A DNA stretch of 64,000 bases from Rapana venosa (taxonomy: Eukaryota; Mollusca; Gastropoda; Neogastropoda; Muricidae). The DNA lies in contig CM054154.1 in NCBI GenBank assembly GCA_028751875.1, forward strand, positions 53,514,594-53,578,593, read 5' to 3'. Position 1 is the stretch's first letter. Each line of letters opens with the position of its first letter. Position numbers and translations under genes: made by a program. The notes beneath the pieces were generated by a model. The model was not told the origin of the DNA. It searched no databases and worked only from the letters and a program-made list of their open reading frames with translations. Positions 12,408 through 25,672 of the stretch are shown piece by piece.

Positions 12408-12556
12408 CACAAGGCGCTTGATTTGTCTGTTGCAAGATATAGGCGGTAATTCACGTTCCTTTAATTATTTTTATTTATTATTTTTATTTTTCTTATTATT
12501 ATATTATTTATTATTATATATTATTATTATTATATTCTTATTATTATATTATATAC
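12408..12556 (+). repeat. Higher-order spacer 2: tail module plus ATT tract
   Basis: AAGGCGCTTGATTTGTCTGT followed by TGCAAGATATAGGCGG and an ATT-rich run. About 2.2 kb after spacer 1. Confidence 0.85.
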
Positions 12557-14595
12557 TTGTGTTGGTATAGAGTTACCACATTGCTTTGACATATATTGTG
12601 TTGGTCTATATTACCTCTTGTTCTGAATATATTGTGTTGGTATAATTACCCATTGTTATGACATATTTGTGTTGGTACACGAGTACCCATTGCTATGACT
12701 ATATTGTGTTGGTATATATTACACATAGTTGTGATATATGGTTGGTATACGTGTACAATTGTTAAGCCATAGAATGTGTTGGTATTCAATACCCCCATGC
12801 TAAATATACAATTTTGTGTTGGTATACGTGTACACATTGCTATGACATATATTGTGTGGTATCGAGTACACAATTTTTTATTTTTACTATGACATCTCTG
12901 TGTTAGGTATATACCAAGTGTTATTATATCTATTGGTTGGTTATTATATCTGTTATGATATCTATAGTGTTGTATCTATTCCACATTGCTATGCATAATT
13001 GTGTTGGTTTATGTACCATATTGTTGTGACATATTTGTGTTGGTATATACCACTAGTATATGACTATATGTGTGCTGTTATATTACACATTTTATGACTT
13101 ATATTGTGTTAGTTTATGTACCCCTGCTATGAATATATTGTGTGGGTATATATACCACATTGCTATGATATATATTCTGTTGGTATATACCCATGTAAGA
13201 CATATATAGTGTTGGTATATACCACATTGCAATGATATCTTGAGTTTGGTATATGTGTCACATTGCTATGCCATTCTTGTGTTGGTCTCCGTGTACCCAT
13301 TCTTATGCCATATATTGCATTGGTGTCTGTTCCCACAATTTTGGTCTATGACTATTATTGTGGTTGGTATTATTTACCACATTGCTAAGACCTTATTGTG
13401 TTGGTATATACCACATTGTTAGGACTATATTGTTGTGGTATATATTACCACATTGCTATGACATATGTTGTGTTGGTACGTGTACCACCTTTGCTATGCA
13501 TATCGTGTGTTGGTATCCGTGTTACCACTTGTTATGACCTATATTGCATTGGTATATGTTCCCAACTGCTATGCATATATTGGTTTGGTATATATTACCA
13601 ATTGTTATGACATATATTGTGTTAGAATTTTAACATAGCTAGAATATATTGTGTGGGAATATATTATCACATTGCTATGAATCTCTTGTGTTGGTTATAT
13701 TCCCACTTTGTATGAATATATTGTGTTGATACGTGTACCACATTGCTATCCACATATTTTGTGTTGTATATATTCCCAATTGCTCTGAATTATATTGTGG
13801 TTGGTATATACCCATTGTTAGGACTATATTGTGTTTGTTATCCCAACATTGCTATGACTATCTTGTGTTGGTATACGTGTACAACAATGCTATGAATATA
13901 TTGTGTGGTATATATTACGACTTGCTTATGACCTATATTGAGTTGGTATACGTGTACCACATTGTTGATGACATATATTGTGTTGGTATATACCACATTG
14001 TTATGAAATATATTGTGTTGTAAACGTGTACCACATTGCTATGAATATAATGTGTTGGTTTACAATTGTTATTCTCTACATTGTGTTGGTATACGTGTAC
14101 CACATGTTATGACTATATTGAGTTGGTATATATTCCACATTGTATGGATATATTGTGTGGTAGGAGTGTACCAATTGCTATGACATATATTTTGTTTTAG
14201 TATATATTACCGTATACTGATATTTGTGTGGTATACCGTCACATTGTTGATACATTTGTGTTGGTATATACCAATTGTTATGATCTATATGTGTTGGTTT
14301 AATACACTCTGTTCTGCATATATTGTGTTGGTATCTTATTACCCCATGCTATTCATATCTTGTGTTTGTATCCATGGACCATAATGTTGTGACTTTATTG
14401 TGTTGGTCTATTACCACTTGTTATGACTACATTGGTTTTGTCTACGTGTACCAATTGCTTTTGACATAAATTTTGTGTGTATATACCATTGTTCTGACAT
14501 AATTGTGTTGGTATACATTACCCATTGTTAATGACATACATTGCCGTTGGTTCATACCACATTGTTATGACATATCATGTGTTGTTATATCTATT

Positions 14596-14742
14596 CCACA
14601 AGGCGCTTTGATTTGTCTTTGCCAGATATAGCGGTACTTAAGTTCATTTTCTAATTATAATTATTCTTCTTTTTTATTTTTTAATTTTATTATTATTATT
14701 TTATTCTTTTATTTCATATTATTATTATTATTATATACATGT
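14596..14742 (+). repeat. Higher-order spacer 3: tail module plus ATT tract
   Basis: CACAAGGCGCTTTGATTTGT followed by CTTTGCCAGATATAGCGG and an interrupted ATT/T-rich run. About 2.19 kb after spacer 2. Confidence 0.85.
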
Positions 14743-15295
14743 GTTGGTATACGAGTACCACATAGCTCTGACATATATGTGTAGGTATATATACCACAAT
14801 GTTATGACAATATTGTGTTGGTATCCATTACCACATTGTTCTGGCATATATTGTGTTGGGTACACGGATTCCCCCTTGCTATGACCTCTCTTGTGTTGGT
14901 ATTGATTACCCACATTGTTGTGATATTTTATGTGTTGGTTAGTGTACCACCAATGTTATGACAATATCTGTGATGGTAAACATTACCAAATTGTTGTTAT
15001 AAATTGTGTTGGTATAGTGTAAATTGCTATGAATATATTGTGTTGGTATACGAGTCCCACTGCTATGACTATATTGAGATGGTCTATACAACATTGTTAA
15101 ATATATATCTGTAGTTTGGTATATTATCTGTTAGGATATTTCTTGTGTTGGTATCTTTACCCCATTGCTAGACTATCTTGAGTTGGTATCAATTTACCAT
15201 ATTGTTGTGCATATTATGTGTGGTATATCCACTTGTTATGCATATATTGTGTTGGTCTACCTTACACCCTTTTTATGCCTCCATGCCCCCCCCCC

Positions 15296-15327
15296 CCACC
15301 ACCCCCCCCACACCCCCCCCTTTTTTT
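15296..15327. repeat. Poly-C tract in satellite
   Basis: Runs of C broken by A, then poly-T, in the middle of a monomer. It looks like a base-calling or consensus failure rather than a genomic feature. Confidence 0.7.
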
Positions 15328-15639
15328 GTTGGTATCTACACCACTCTGTTTGAATACTTTTTTGGTATACATTACCACTGTATGACATACATGTGTTGGT
15401 ATACATTCCACATTGCTATGATATATTTTATGATGGTAATATATGACCACATGTTATGAGTATATTGTTTTGGGTTTATACCAATTGTTTGATATCGTGT
15501 TTGTGTTACGTGTACCGTCATTTTTTTTCTATGACATACATTGTGTTGGTATTACCCATGTTATGAATCTATTGTGTTGGTATAGTGTACCACATTGCTA
15601 TTATTTATTGGTGGTATATAACTTGTTAAGATATATATT

Positions 15640-15718
15640 TGTTGGTATTATTATTCTTCTTATTTATTTTTTTAATTTTTATATTATAATTATTATTATT
15701 ATTATTCTTATAAATATA
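15640..15718. repeat. ATT/T-rich island without tail module
   Basis: Interrupted ATT tract preceded by TTTGTTGGTATTATTATT and followed by a monomer starting TACATTGTGTTGGTATACG. Its order and flanks match the island at 460-530 in array 1, and the following 400 bp matches 560-900 monomer by monomer, with many missing bases. Confidence 0.75.
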
Positions 15719-16659
15719 TACATTGTGTTGGTATACGTGTATCACCATTTTATACTATGTCATATATTGTGTGGGTATAATTACCACATTGTAAGACATA
15801 TATTGTGTTGGTATCATTACCACATTGCTATGTACACATTGTTTGTTTTTTGATACGTGTACGCCTTGTTATGACCTACTTGTGATGGTATATTCCCACA
15901 TTGATGTGACTACGTTGTGTTGGTATTCGGGTACCCCCATTCCTATGAAAATATTGTGTGGTATATATTACCACATTGTTGTGCCTATATTGTGATGGTT
16001 TTATTAGACATTGTTATGGGACATATATTGTGTTGGTATACATGTACACATTGTATGACTCTATTGTGTTGGTATTTACATTGTTTATGATACCTATTGT
16101 GTTGGTATATTACCACTCTGTTATGATATATTATTTTGTTGGTATATATTACCACCTTGCATGACTATATTGTGTTGGTAACATGTTACATATTGTTTGA
16201 CTTATTGTGTTGGTATATCCAATGCTATGGACATACCTTGTGTTTTCTATAGTGTACCACATTGCTCTGACTATATTTTGTGTTTTGGTATATACCACAT
16301 TGTTATGTGACAAATCTTGTGGTGGTATTCATTAACCACATTGTTATGACATACATTGTGTTTGGTATATATTACCATATTGATATGAAATCTTCTGTTG
16401 GTATTCTGTACACATTGTTATGACATGTAAGTGTGGTATACAGGTACACATTGTTATGACATATTGGTTGGTATACGTGTACCATGGTTTGACATTTTTT
16501 TGTTGGTATATCCCCCCATTGTTTGACCTTATTGTGTTGGTAAACATTACACAATGTTATGACTACATTGTGTTTGTATACATTACACATTGTTATGACA
16601 TACATGCTTTTGGTATACTATTAAACACATTGTTTGACAACATTTTGTTTGTATTATTA

Positions 16660-16762
16660 CCCATTGCGCTTTGATTTGGTCTTGCACGATATCGGCTCAA
16701 TAAAGTAACTTTATTTTCTTATTATTATTCTTATATATTATTATTATAATTTTATTATATAC
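16660..16762 (+). repeat. Higher-order spacer 4: tail module plus ATT tract
   Basis: CATTGCGCTTTGATTTGG followed by CTTGCACGATATCGGC and a short ATT-rich run. About 2.06 kb after spacer 3. Confidence 0.8.
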
Positions 16763-18947
16763 ATTGTGTTGGTATACGTGTACACATTGTATGCATATAT
16801 TGTGATGGTATATATTCCACATTGATATGGCATTACTGTGTTGGTATATATTACAATAATTCTGACATATATTGTGTTAGTTACATAACAACATTGTTAT
16901 GACCTCTTTGTGTTGGTATATTTACACAATTGATTGACATTTATTGTGTTGGTAACGAGTACACATTGCTATGATCATATATTGTGTTGGTCTATATAAC
17001 CACATGTTGTGATCTCTATTGTGTTGGTATTCCGTGTATATTGTTATGACATATATTGGTTGGTATACATACAATTGTATGCATTAAAATTGTGTAGGTC
17101 ATACGTGTACCACATTGATTGATAAATTTGTTTGGTATCCGGTAGCACATTGCTATGAATCTATTGTGTTGGTCTAGAGTGCAATTGCTATGACATTATT
17201 GTGTTGAGTATATCACATTGGTTTGTATATATTGTGTGTATATACCACTCGTTAGATATAAATTTTGTTTGGTTCTATTAACATTGCTCTGCCATACTAT
17301 TGGTTGGTAAACATGTCACCATATTGTTTTGACTTATTGGTTAGATATACATTACCACATTGTTCTGAATACATTGTGATGGTATATATTTACCATTTGT
17401 TATGACATACATTTGATGGTATTCATTACCACATTGTAGACATGTATTGTGTTGGTCTACCGGTACCACCTTGTTATGAAATATATTATGTTGGTATATA
17501 TTCACTTTGCTATTATATATATTGTGTGGTGTACATTAAACATTGCTATGTCCACACTTGTGTTGTTATACCTGTACACATTGTTATGAATACACTATGT
17601 TGGTATCTTATTACCACAGTTGTGACATATAGTGTGTTGGTAAATATATTAGCACATAGTTATGCATATATTGTGTTGGTTTTTTGTATACGTGTCCAAC
17701 ATTGCTATACATATATTTTGTTGGTTTATTACACATTGTTATGGATATAGTGTGTTGGTATATATTACCACATTGCTATGACATATTTGTGTTGATATCC
17801 CTGTACACATTGTTATGTATATATTGTGTGGTATAGTGTACCATTTGTTATGACATTATTGTGTTGTTACGTGTACCACATTGCTCGGACAAAATATTGT
17901 GTTCGTATTATATTACCACATTGTTTTGACATAATGTGTTGTATCCGTGTCACCTTGTTATGCATAATATTGTGTTGGTATATATTACAACCATTGCTCT
18001 GACATATCTTGTGTTGATTGTAAGTTACCACTTTGTTTTATGTCATATAGTGTGTTGTTAGTGTACGTCTTGTTATGGCATACATTGTGTTGGTATACGT
18101 GGACCACATTGTGACAACTATTGTGTTGGTATATATTACACATTGTTCTGACATACATTGTGTTGGATGCGTGTAACCACATTTGTTTATGACATATATT
18201 GTGTTAGTATTATATTACAACCATTGTATTTGACCTATCATTGTGTTGGTATACGTGTAAATTGCTATGACTATATCGTGTAGGTTTCTATTACACATTG
18301 CTATGACATATCTTGTGTTGGTTAATTTCACATTGTTATGAACATCTATTGTGTTGGTATTATTACCACTTGCTATGACATATATTGTGTTGGTATATAC
18401 GTGTACACGTGCTACTGGTAATGTATTGTTGTTGGTATATATCACAAATTGTAGTGACATATATTGTGTTCGGTATTATACACATTGTTATGACATCCCT
18501 TGTGTTGGTATAGTGTACCACATTGCTCTGACATATTTGGTTGATATACGTCTCCCACATTATTCTGACATATATTGTGTTGGTATACGATGTACCACAT
18601 TGCTATGACATATATTGTGTTGTATAGTGTAGCATTGTATCTGACATGTATTTTGTTGGTATATATTACACTATTGTAATGCTATAATTGTGTTGTATGA
18701 GTACACATTGTGACATACATTGTGTAGGTATTCTACCCAATTGTTATGATATCTTGTGTTGGTTATCACTCTTTTATGATATATTTTGTGTTGGTGTATA
18801 TTAACCTAGCTATGACATTCTTTTTTGTCTGAATGTACACATTGTTCCTGAATTATTGTGTTGGCTATACATTACACATTGTTTGAATACATTGTGTTGG
18901 TCTACATTACAATTGTTATGACATACATTTTGTTGGCTTATTTACCT

Positions 18948-19142
18948 CATTGCACTTTGATTTGTTTTGCAAGATATAGCGCTATATAGTTCCATTTATT
19001 ATTAAGATTATTATATATTATTTTTATATTATTATTTAATAGTATTATTATATTATATTATTATTATTATTATTCTTATTATTATTTTATTGTTATTATT
19101 ACTTTATTATTATTCTTATTATTATTATTATTATATTCAAAT
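18948..19142 (+). repeat. Higher-order spacer 5: tail module plus long ATT tract
   Basis: GCACTTTGATTTGTTTTGCA followed by AGATATAGCGCTATATAG and about 150 bp of ATT-rich sequence. This copy keeps the GCGCTATATA part of the module best. Confidence 0.85.
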
Positions 19143-20934
19143 ATCCTTGTGTTGGGTATAGTGTACCACTTGAGTATGGCATAATTGTGTTGGTAATTTT
19201 ACATTTTTATGGACATATACTGTGTTGGTCGTACTTACCACCTAATTATGATACTATGTGTTGGTCTACATACAACATTGTTATGACATTATTGTTGTGG
19301 TATATATTCCACTTGTTATGACATATATGGTGTAGGTACCGAGTAACATTGATATGACATCTATTGTGTTGGTATTTATGTACCACAATTTTTGCTATAT
19401 ATTGTGTGGCCTAGTGTACATATTGTATAGCTAGATTGTGTTGTATACGTGTATTAATTGCTATGACATATATTGTGTTGGTATGGTAAACCACATTGCT
19501 ATGACATGTATTGTGTTGGTATACAGGTACCACATTGTTTGAGACTATATTTTGTTGTATATATTACCAATTGTAATTTATCTATTGTGTTTGTAAACAT
19601 TACACATTGTATGTCACACTTGTGTTGTTATCGTGTACACAATGTTATGCATATACCTTGTGTTGTTATATACCCTTTGTTATGGACATACATTGTGTGG
19701 TCTATTTACTACATTGTTATGAGATATATTGTGTTGGTATATTATTACCAATTGCTATGACATATATGTGTTAGGTATATATTACCACATGTTATGCTAT
19801 CTATTGTTTTGTAACTATTACCACTTTTGATATGATATAATTGTGTTGATATATTACATTTTGTTATGCATTATTGTGTTGGTTGTATATTACACTTGTT
19901 ATGAGCTCTATTGTGTTGGTATACGTGTCCCAAATGTATATACTATTAATATGTGTATACTGTTCCACTTGTTGAATATATTTGTGTTGGAAAAGTGTCC
20001 AACCCTTGTTATGAACATCTTTTGTTTTGGTATTCCACATTGTTATGAATATATTGTTATGGTATACCTTACCTCCTTCTTATGAATACATTGTGGTAGG
20101 TATACTTACCAATTGTTGTGAATAATTGTGTTGGTATATATTACCCATTGTTATGACTATATTGTGTTGATATTATACCACATTGTTATGACATATATTG
20201 TGTTGGTATACTGTGTACACTTGCTATGGCATCATATTTTTGTTGGTATATATTACCATTGTTGTGAATATCTAGTGTGGTATAATTACCACATGTTATG
20301 GCATATATTGTGTTGGTATTAGTGTATCACATGCTATGACATTATATGTGGATGGTTATATTACCACCTTGATTATGGCATATATTGTGTTGGTATAATA
20401 CCACATTGTTATTAACAAATATCGTGTTGGTATATACATTGTCATGACATACATTGTGTTGGTATATACCCAATGTTATGCCATATAAATGTGTGGTATA
20501 AATTACCACAATTGCTATGAACTATATTGTGTAGGTATGCATGTACAATGTTTATGAAGATATTGTGTTGGGTCTACGTGTACAAGCTAGACGTATATTG
20601 TAGTGGTATATATTCCACATGTTAAGACATACTCTTGTGTTGGTATATGTACCCTTAGTGACATCTATATGTGTTGGTATACATTAGACTTGTTATGACT
20701 AATATTGTGGTGGTATATTCTATTGCGATGGACATACATTGTGTTGGTATCGCTGTATCCAATTGTTATGGACAAATATTTTGTTGGTTTCTCCACCACA
20801 TTGTTATTATATATATTGTGTTGGTATACGTGTACCACATTTTTTTGAATGTACTGTGTTGGTATATATTACCTCTTTTTTTTACATACATTGAGTTGGT
20901 ATACATAATATAATACTATGCTACTAATAATCAT

Positions 20935-21050
20935 ATGATGGAATTTATTTGCGCTGAATCTTGTAACAAAAAACGAACCAATGCAGCGCTTGACTCAATC
21001 ATATCAGCATGCAATCTCCATAAACATAAAGAACACCAGATTTACAAACC
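20935..21050 (-). repeat. Retroposon tail module, minus strand
   Basis: Read on the minus strand this gives the GATTGAGTC / AGCGCTGCATTGG / GTTACAAGATTCAGCGC order of the tail module that follows LINE ends elsewhere. It lies at the 3' side of the minus-strand LINE at 21168-23150, separated from it by a (CA)n tract. Confidence 0.7.
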
Positions 21051-21055
21051 ATGCC

Positions 21056-21160
21056 GCACACACACGCCCAACCCACACACAACACACACACACACACAAC
21101 ACCCAACACAACACACAAACACCACCCACACACACACACCACTCGGAACAAACTTAGAAG
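21056..21160. repeat. CA-rich microsatellite
   Basis: Interrupted (CA)n, which is the (GT)n tract that follows the 3' end of this LINE family, seen on the opposite strand. Confidence 0.9.
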
Positions 21161-21164
21161 GTGA

Positions 21165-23150
21165 CAGATGCTGTTGAAAAAAATAGGACAGTATTTAGGG
21201 GGAAAGTCTCAGGTAGAACATCAAGTGTGTTTTGGAGGTGGCATTTGAAGGTAATCAAGTGAAGGCTTTTGGCGAAGTGAAAGGGGGGTCATTCAGGGGA
21301 TGGACCAGAACCGGAGACGGAGCCGAGGCAACAGTGGTTTCTATGAATCTGGTTGTTCGAAAGCACAAAGTATCTGCGGCTGAACGCAGGGAACGGGATG
21401 AGTGTACAGATGAAGACAGTTACAGAGTTAGAGGGTGCAGATTTGTGGAGACCTTTGCCAGAGGGGGGTTATTGATATTAACTTCAGTTTTGTGAGGACA
21501 GCAGCAGTGAAGAGATGCAGAGAGGAGTGATGTGTTAGATTTTTTTTTCTAGGACATCGTCGAGTGCGAGTTTTGTCTGCGTTGAAGGCGTGGATAGATG
21601 ATGTGAGGCCGCAAAAGAGATTACAGTCGTCTAAACGTGAAAGAATGAGCTATGTGACGAGCTTGGAAGTTGCATCAGTGGACCAGATACTTGCGAATCC
21701 GCTTATGCGGCCGTCATTGATAGTGCAAGACTGCGCAGGTTGAGGATGAATTTTTTCATAGAGGTGTGTTGTCAGAATACTCCCTAAATACTTCACAGAT
21801 TTGGTCAAAGGACTGAGTATTGCGCTTTCTATTGAAGTTTTTGCGATAGAGGAATGTTTTGTTGGGTCCCTATGAGCCTGCTTCGGTTATATGGATTTCA
21901 AGAGTAACTTGTTCTGAGTCATCAGTTTTGAATGTCTTGAAGCAGTAGGAATATTTGTCGGGAGGGAAGGCCACGTTTTAACAGTCTTCACATGCACTGA
22001 CGCTGGTATATCAGTCGGCAATGATGATGAATATGTAGTGGTTGTTTCTTATATGTGAGCGGTGGAGCCGTGTAGCGAGTACAGATATGGGCAGATGCTC
22101 CTGCGGCACTCCACAATCTTATGAAGGTTTTGATTGAATTTTGTTTAACACCTTTCTGGAACCTGTTTCGAAGGTATGAAGTAAACAGGGGCTGTGCGTA
22201 CTTCAACCGTATTTGGGAGGCGAGCAAAGAAGAATTGACAGATCTATGGTATCAAACGCTGCAGATAAGTCAAGAGAGAGAGGAGGGTGATTTTTCCTGC
22301 ATCAGAAAGCAAGTAGCAGTGTCTCTAAAGTGTGGACTATGGGTGTTTCGGTGCCTGTGGTTGGGCGTAGGAGATTGCAAGTGGGAAGGAAGATTCCTTG
22401 AATGACGGTGATGTTGAGCTGTGGAAGACTTTTTTTAGTCCTATAGGAGACAAGTTTGAGACAGGCTATAATTTCTTCGAATGTTGGATCGAGGTGTGCT
22501 TTTTCAGTAGCGGTGTGGGACTCATTGCTGTTTTAAGAGCTGATGGAACATTTCTGCAGAAGCGATGAGTTTACTAATTTAGTGATAATAGGTACAGTTG
22601 TTGGACGGGCATTGTGAGAAAACAAGGAGCAGTGTTTGGGATCAGGTCGCATGATTTTATAGTCATTGCCATCAAAATTGTCATGATTTCTATTTTCACT
22701 TGTGGGATGGACGGAAAGAGAGGGCGTGCCAGTGCACTTGGGAACAGGAGGGCAGGCTGGAAATTGAGTCTGATCAGTCTGGAGGTCGTTTCGAATTTTG
22801 TTGAGAAGAAGGCAGTAAAATATGGTATGGACGTTCAGCAGGCTGGGGTGTTAGGCGAGGAGTTGTTTTTTGAGCTCACGGAGATTTGAGGTGAGGGAAA
22901 AAAAGCGATTTTATGGATTGTAGCACAGATAAACTTGGGCCGAGTAAGTAGTCTGTCTTGTGAATGGATTAAGAGTTTGATTTGTTTATTTGTTTCTGAA
23001 ACAGCTGTTTGTTGATTTCGGTTTTTGACTTCTCCATGCCGTTCTAGTTGCAGTGTTTGCGCTTCCGCATCAAGATGTCTTGGGTCTCCATGGCGCCAGG
23101 TTCTATAGGGCGGAGATAGTCAGTTGGAGGTGTTGCTCAGCAAACAGTTG
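21165..23150 (-). pseudogene. CR1/L2-type LINE, minus strand, degraded
   Basis: The reverse complement aligns in order with the plus-strand copy at 27684-29720. 21220-21460 corresponds to the carboxy-terminal block (CACAAAGTATCTGCGGC on plus is the complement of GCCGCAGATACTTTGTG), 21560-21740 to the SRLDYC and STDATSKL region, and 22600-22760 to the region at 28085-28245 upstream of RT. The RT palm between them is largely missing or scrambled, and no long frame survives. The 3' end points left, towards the CA tract and tail module. It is a dead copy. Confidence 0.75.
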
Positions 23151-23197
23151 GGGAGATAGTGTTCTGAAAAAAGCATATGAGTGCTTCTTCCATTATC
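23150..23197 (+). other. LINE-like 3' end motif
   Basis: AAAAAAGCATATGAGTGCTT then CTTCCATTATCCTCGAAA. A near match lies at 35728-35764 (AAAAAAGCACATG ... CATTATCCTCGAAA). These look like 3' termini of a further LINE or UTR family, but there is too little sequence to name it. Confidence 0.4.
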
Positions 23198-25108
23198 CTC
23201 GAAAAAAAAGAATAATAATAATTTCTCTTCACTTCACACGCACGCACGCATGCGGCACCACCAACAACACACCACCACAAAACACACACAACACAACACA
23301 CATCCTACCCCACTCTTACACACACCCATACACACACACAACACACCAAACCCCTCACTCCAAAACACACACACACACACACAAACACACACAACACACA
23401 AAACCACACACATTTCTCTTTTATTGAAGATGGCAGTTTTTCGAAAACACACTCTACATTATAACGCAAAGTGCTGCACGGAATAAAGCTATTGGCCCCT
23501 AACATCAATAATGTATATACAAGATTACCTTTCGAACAAGAGGAGATTGCCAAATCCTGTTTTTGCTGTTCTACATACTATTTTTTCATTGTGGGGTAGG
23601 CAGGTCTGACAGAGGGATCTGTACTTGTCTAAATTGCTATGAATGTTGTCAGTTACGTGTTCATGCACCCATAGATGTTTGTTGCTTGATACGTGTTGGT
23701 GGCTATTTCTTGTTGGTATGTATTGCATGGTGGTGTCGAACTGTATTACCATTTACGTTGCTGACGATTTATCTGAGTGAAATGTGGCTACTGTCCTCGG
23801 GGATGAGTCAAGTCAGGCACGTTGCCCAAGTGAAAGTGCACCTTTACTTTTCTTGTCTCTCTAGGTTGGTTTGTCTCCCTTTGTGTGTCACCGGTTAATA
23901 CAGATGTTTCCTGGGCACCTATCTCTTGTTGAGCAGCCAGTGTGGATCTTGATGTAAGCTGTGACACTAAGACTCGTTCCTGTCATCTCATCTCATCTCC
24001 AGAACTTGCTTCCAGACCAGCACTCGGGGTCTGGTGGATTGGGAAAAGTTGGCTGCAGAAACGGAAATCAACGCTCTTTTCCCAGATGGGGTGTTGATCT
24101 GGGGCAGTGAGCAGTGTGGGTTCTGCTTCAGCTCAGGGTGGTGGTAGTAGCTGGGTTGTGTTGTTGTGCAGTTCACATGGAAAGCGGTGTCAACATTTCA
24201 ACACAGGGGCGTCGCGGGGGGGGAAGGCTGTGATTGAGCATAACACATTGTCATGTTACAACAGGTATGGAGTGTGTGTGTGTGTGTGTGTGTGGGATTG
24301 TGTGTTGTGTGGTGTGTTGTGTGTGTGTGTGTTGTGTGGTGTGTGACAGAGAGATGAGAAGAGATGTGGTTAGTCCACAGTTCTGGAAAGCGATTTTAGT
24401 CTTTGTTTTTTATACAATGATGGATTAATTTTTAGTGGTGCACAAGGTTCACGATTAGTGAGAGTGTGTATGTAGCCCCGATTCTATTCTCATTTTGTTT
24501 TTAAGATCTGTATGATGTATCAGCACTGAAATGTATTTATTCGTTCCTTATTAAGATAGAATCGATGTGGGTTTCAGCTTTTATCTGATCCTTTTCCACT
24601 TGAAGCAGTAGATCTATATTGCTAAAACTCTAAATTGTGTTGTATGAACTCAATTGCAATTTACCTTACAGTGTGTTGGTTAGTTACCACATTGTTAGAC
24701 TAAATTTTTTTGAGGTTGGTATATATTTACACAATGTGTATGACTATATTGTGTGTATCCGTGTACCCAATTGTTATGACATATATTTGTTGGTATAGTG
24801 CCCACATTGTTATGACTTATTGTGTTGGTATATACCATAGACATGATATATATTGTTGTTGGTATAATACGACATTTTTATGATAATACGTTATGTTGTT
24901 AGCCGTGTACCACATGTTAATGGACATATTGTGATTGGAATCGTGTACCAATTGTTCTGACATATATGTGTTGGTATATCACATTGTTTAGGACTATTGT
25001 TTTGGTATATATTCCAAATTGTTATGAATTATTGTGTTGCATATATTATCCATTGCATGAAAATGTTGTGCTTGTTATTATTACACATTTTTGAAATATA
25101 TTGATTAG
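23198..25108. repeat. Duplicated segment A, second copy
   Basis: Same sequence as 6814-8724 at an offset of exactly 16384 throughout. It includes the CA tract (about 23239-23410), the unclassified 1.2 kb, the GT tract (24271-24346) and the first 450 bp of noisy satellite. The copies diverge abruptly after ATTGATTAG at 25108. Confidence 0.9.
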
Positions 25109-25284
25109 GGTTATATTCCCCAAAATGTTATGCTATATTGTTTGGATACGTGTACCCTTTGATGACAACTTTGGTTTTTGGGTATATTTCCCAATTTTGA
25201 TGACTATTTGTGTTTGTAAACGTGTCCCCAAAATGTTTAAAATATAGGTGTTGTATATATTACCACATTTTTATAATTTGTTAG
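25109..25284. repeat. Satellite, noisy
   Basis: Recognisable monomer fragments such as TTGTTTGGATACGTGTACCC, with many missing and merged bases. Confidence 0.75.
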
Positions 25285-25285
25285 T

Positions 25286-25672
25286 GGTCGGTGGTTGGGT
25301 AACGCGTGTCTAAAAGCGAAAAGCCCGGGTCGGAAAAGTGGGGGTGGTTCATACCCCGTTTGGACCCGAAAATTTTTTCCCCAACGGCCCTTAGTGGGGG
25401 TTTGGGGGCCCTTTCTTGGTGAGACGATAAACCGAGGCCCCGTGTGTTGCACAAAACTTATTTAGCGTAGTAAAAGAACCACGGCCGGGTTGTCCTTGGG
25501 GAAAAATTTGTAGAAAAAAAAACCACTTGTAGGGAAAAAAATGCGTTTTAGCGAAAAAAAGAGAAAAAAAGGGTGGCGCGTCTGTGGCGACGCGCTCTCC
25601 CCGGGGGGATCACCCAATTTTACGCAGGAAATCTGAGGATTAAAGTGAATAAATAAATAAATAAATAATTAA
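25286..25672 (+). mobile_element. tRNA-headed SINE, copy 1
   Basis: The head has an A-box-like GGTTGGGTAACGCG and a B-box-like GGTTCATACCC near 25349, ending CCCCGTTTGGACCCG. The body carries GAGACGATAAACCGAGG, then AAAGAACCACGG, AATTTGTAGAAAAAAAAACC and GGTGGCG...GCGACGCGCTCTCC, and ends in an AATA-rich tail. The same blocks in the same order occur at 38796-39240. I associate this organisation with abundant gastropod SINEs, but have not compared it with a library. The copy is noisy and cannot be read as a gene. Confidence 0.8.

Larger units (their letters stand above)
8276..20900. repeat. Satellite array 2, with about 2.19-kb higher-order units
   Basis: Same monomer family as array 1 but with very frequent single-base losses, so monomers look ragged. 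Landmarks recur at regular spacing. A retroposon tail module (core TTTGATTTGTCTTTGCAAGA) lies at about 10217, 12417, 14606, 16669 and 18955, giving steps of 2200, 2189, 2063 and 2286. A second landmark beginning GGTATGCAGT or GGTATACCGT lies at about 9846, 12034 and 14230. This is therefore a higher-order repeat of roughly 2.19 kb present about five times. No gene is visible in the array. The indel pattern looks like uncorrected long-read error rather than biological divergence. Confidence 0.9.

Noticed and set aside
1..20900. Regularly spaced short repeats resembling a CRISPR array
   Set aside because: The units are contiguous with no unique spacers of constant length, no cas genes are near, and the surroundings are eukaryotic transposons and a spliced exon.
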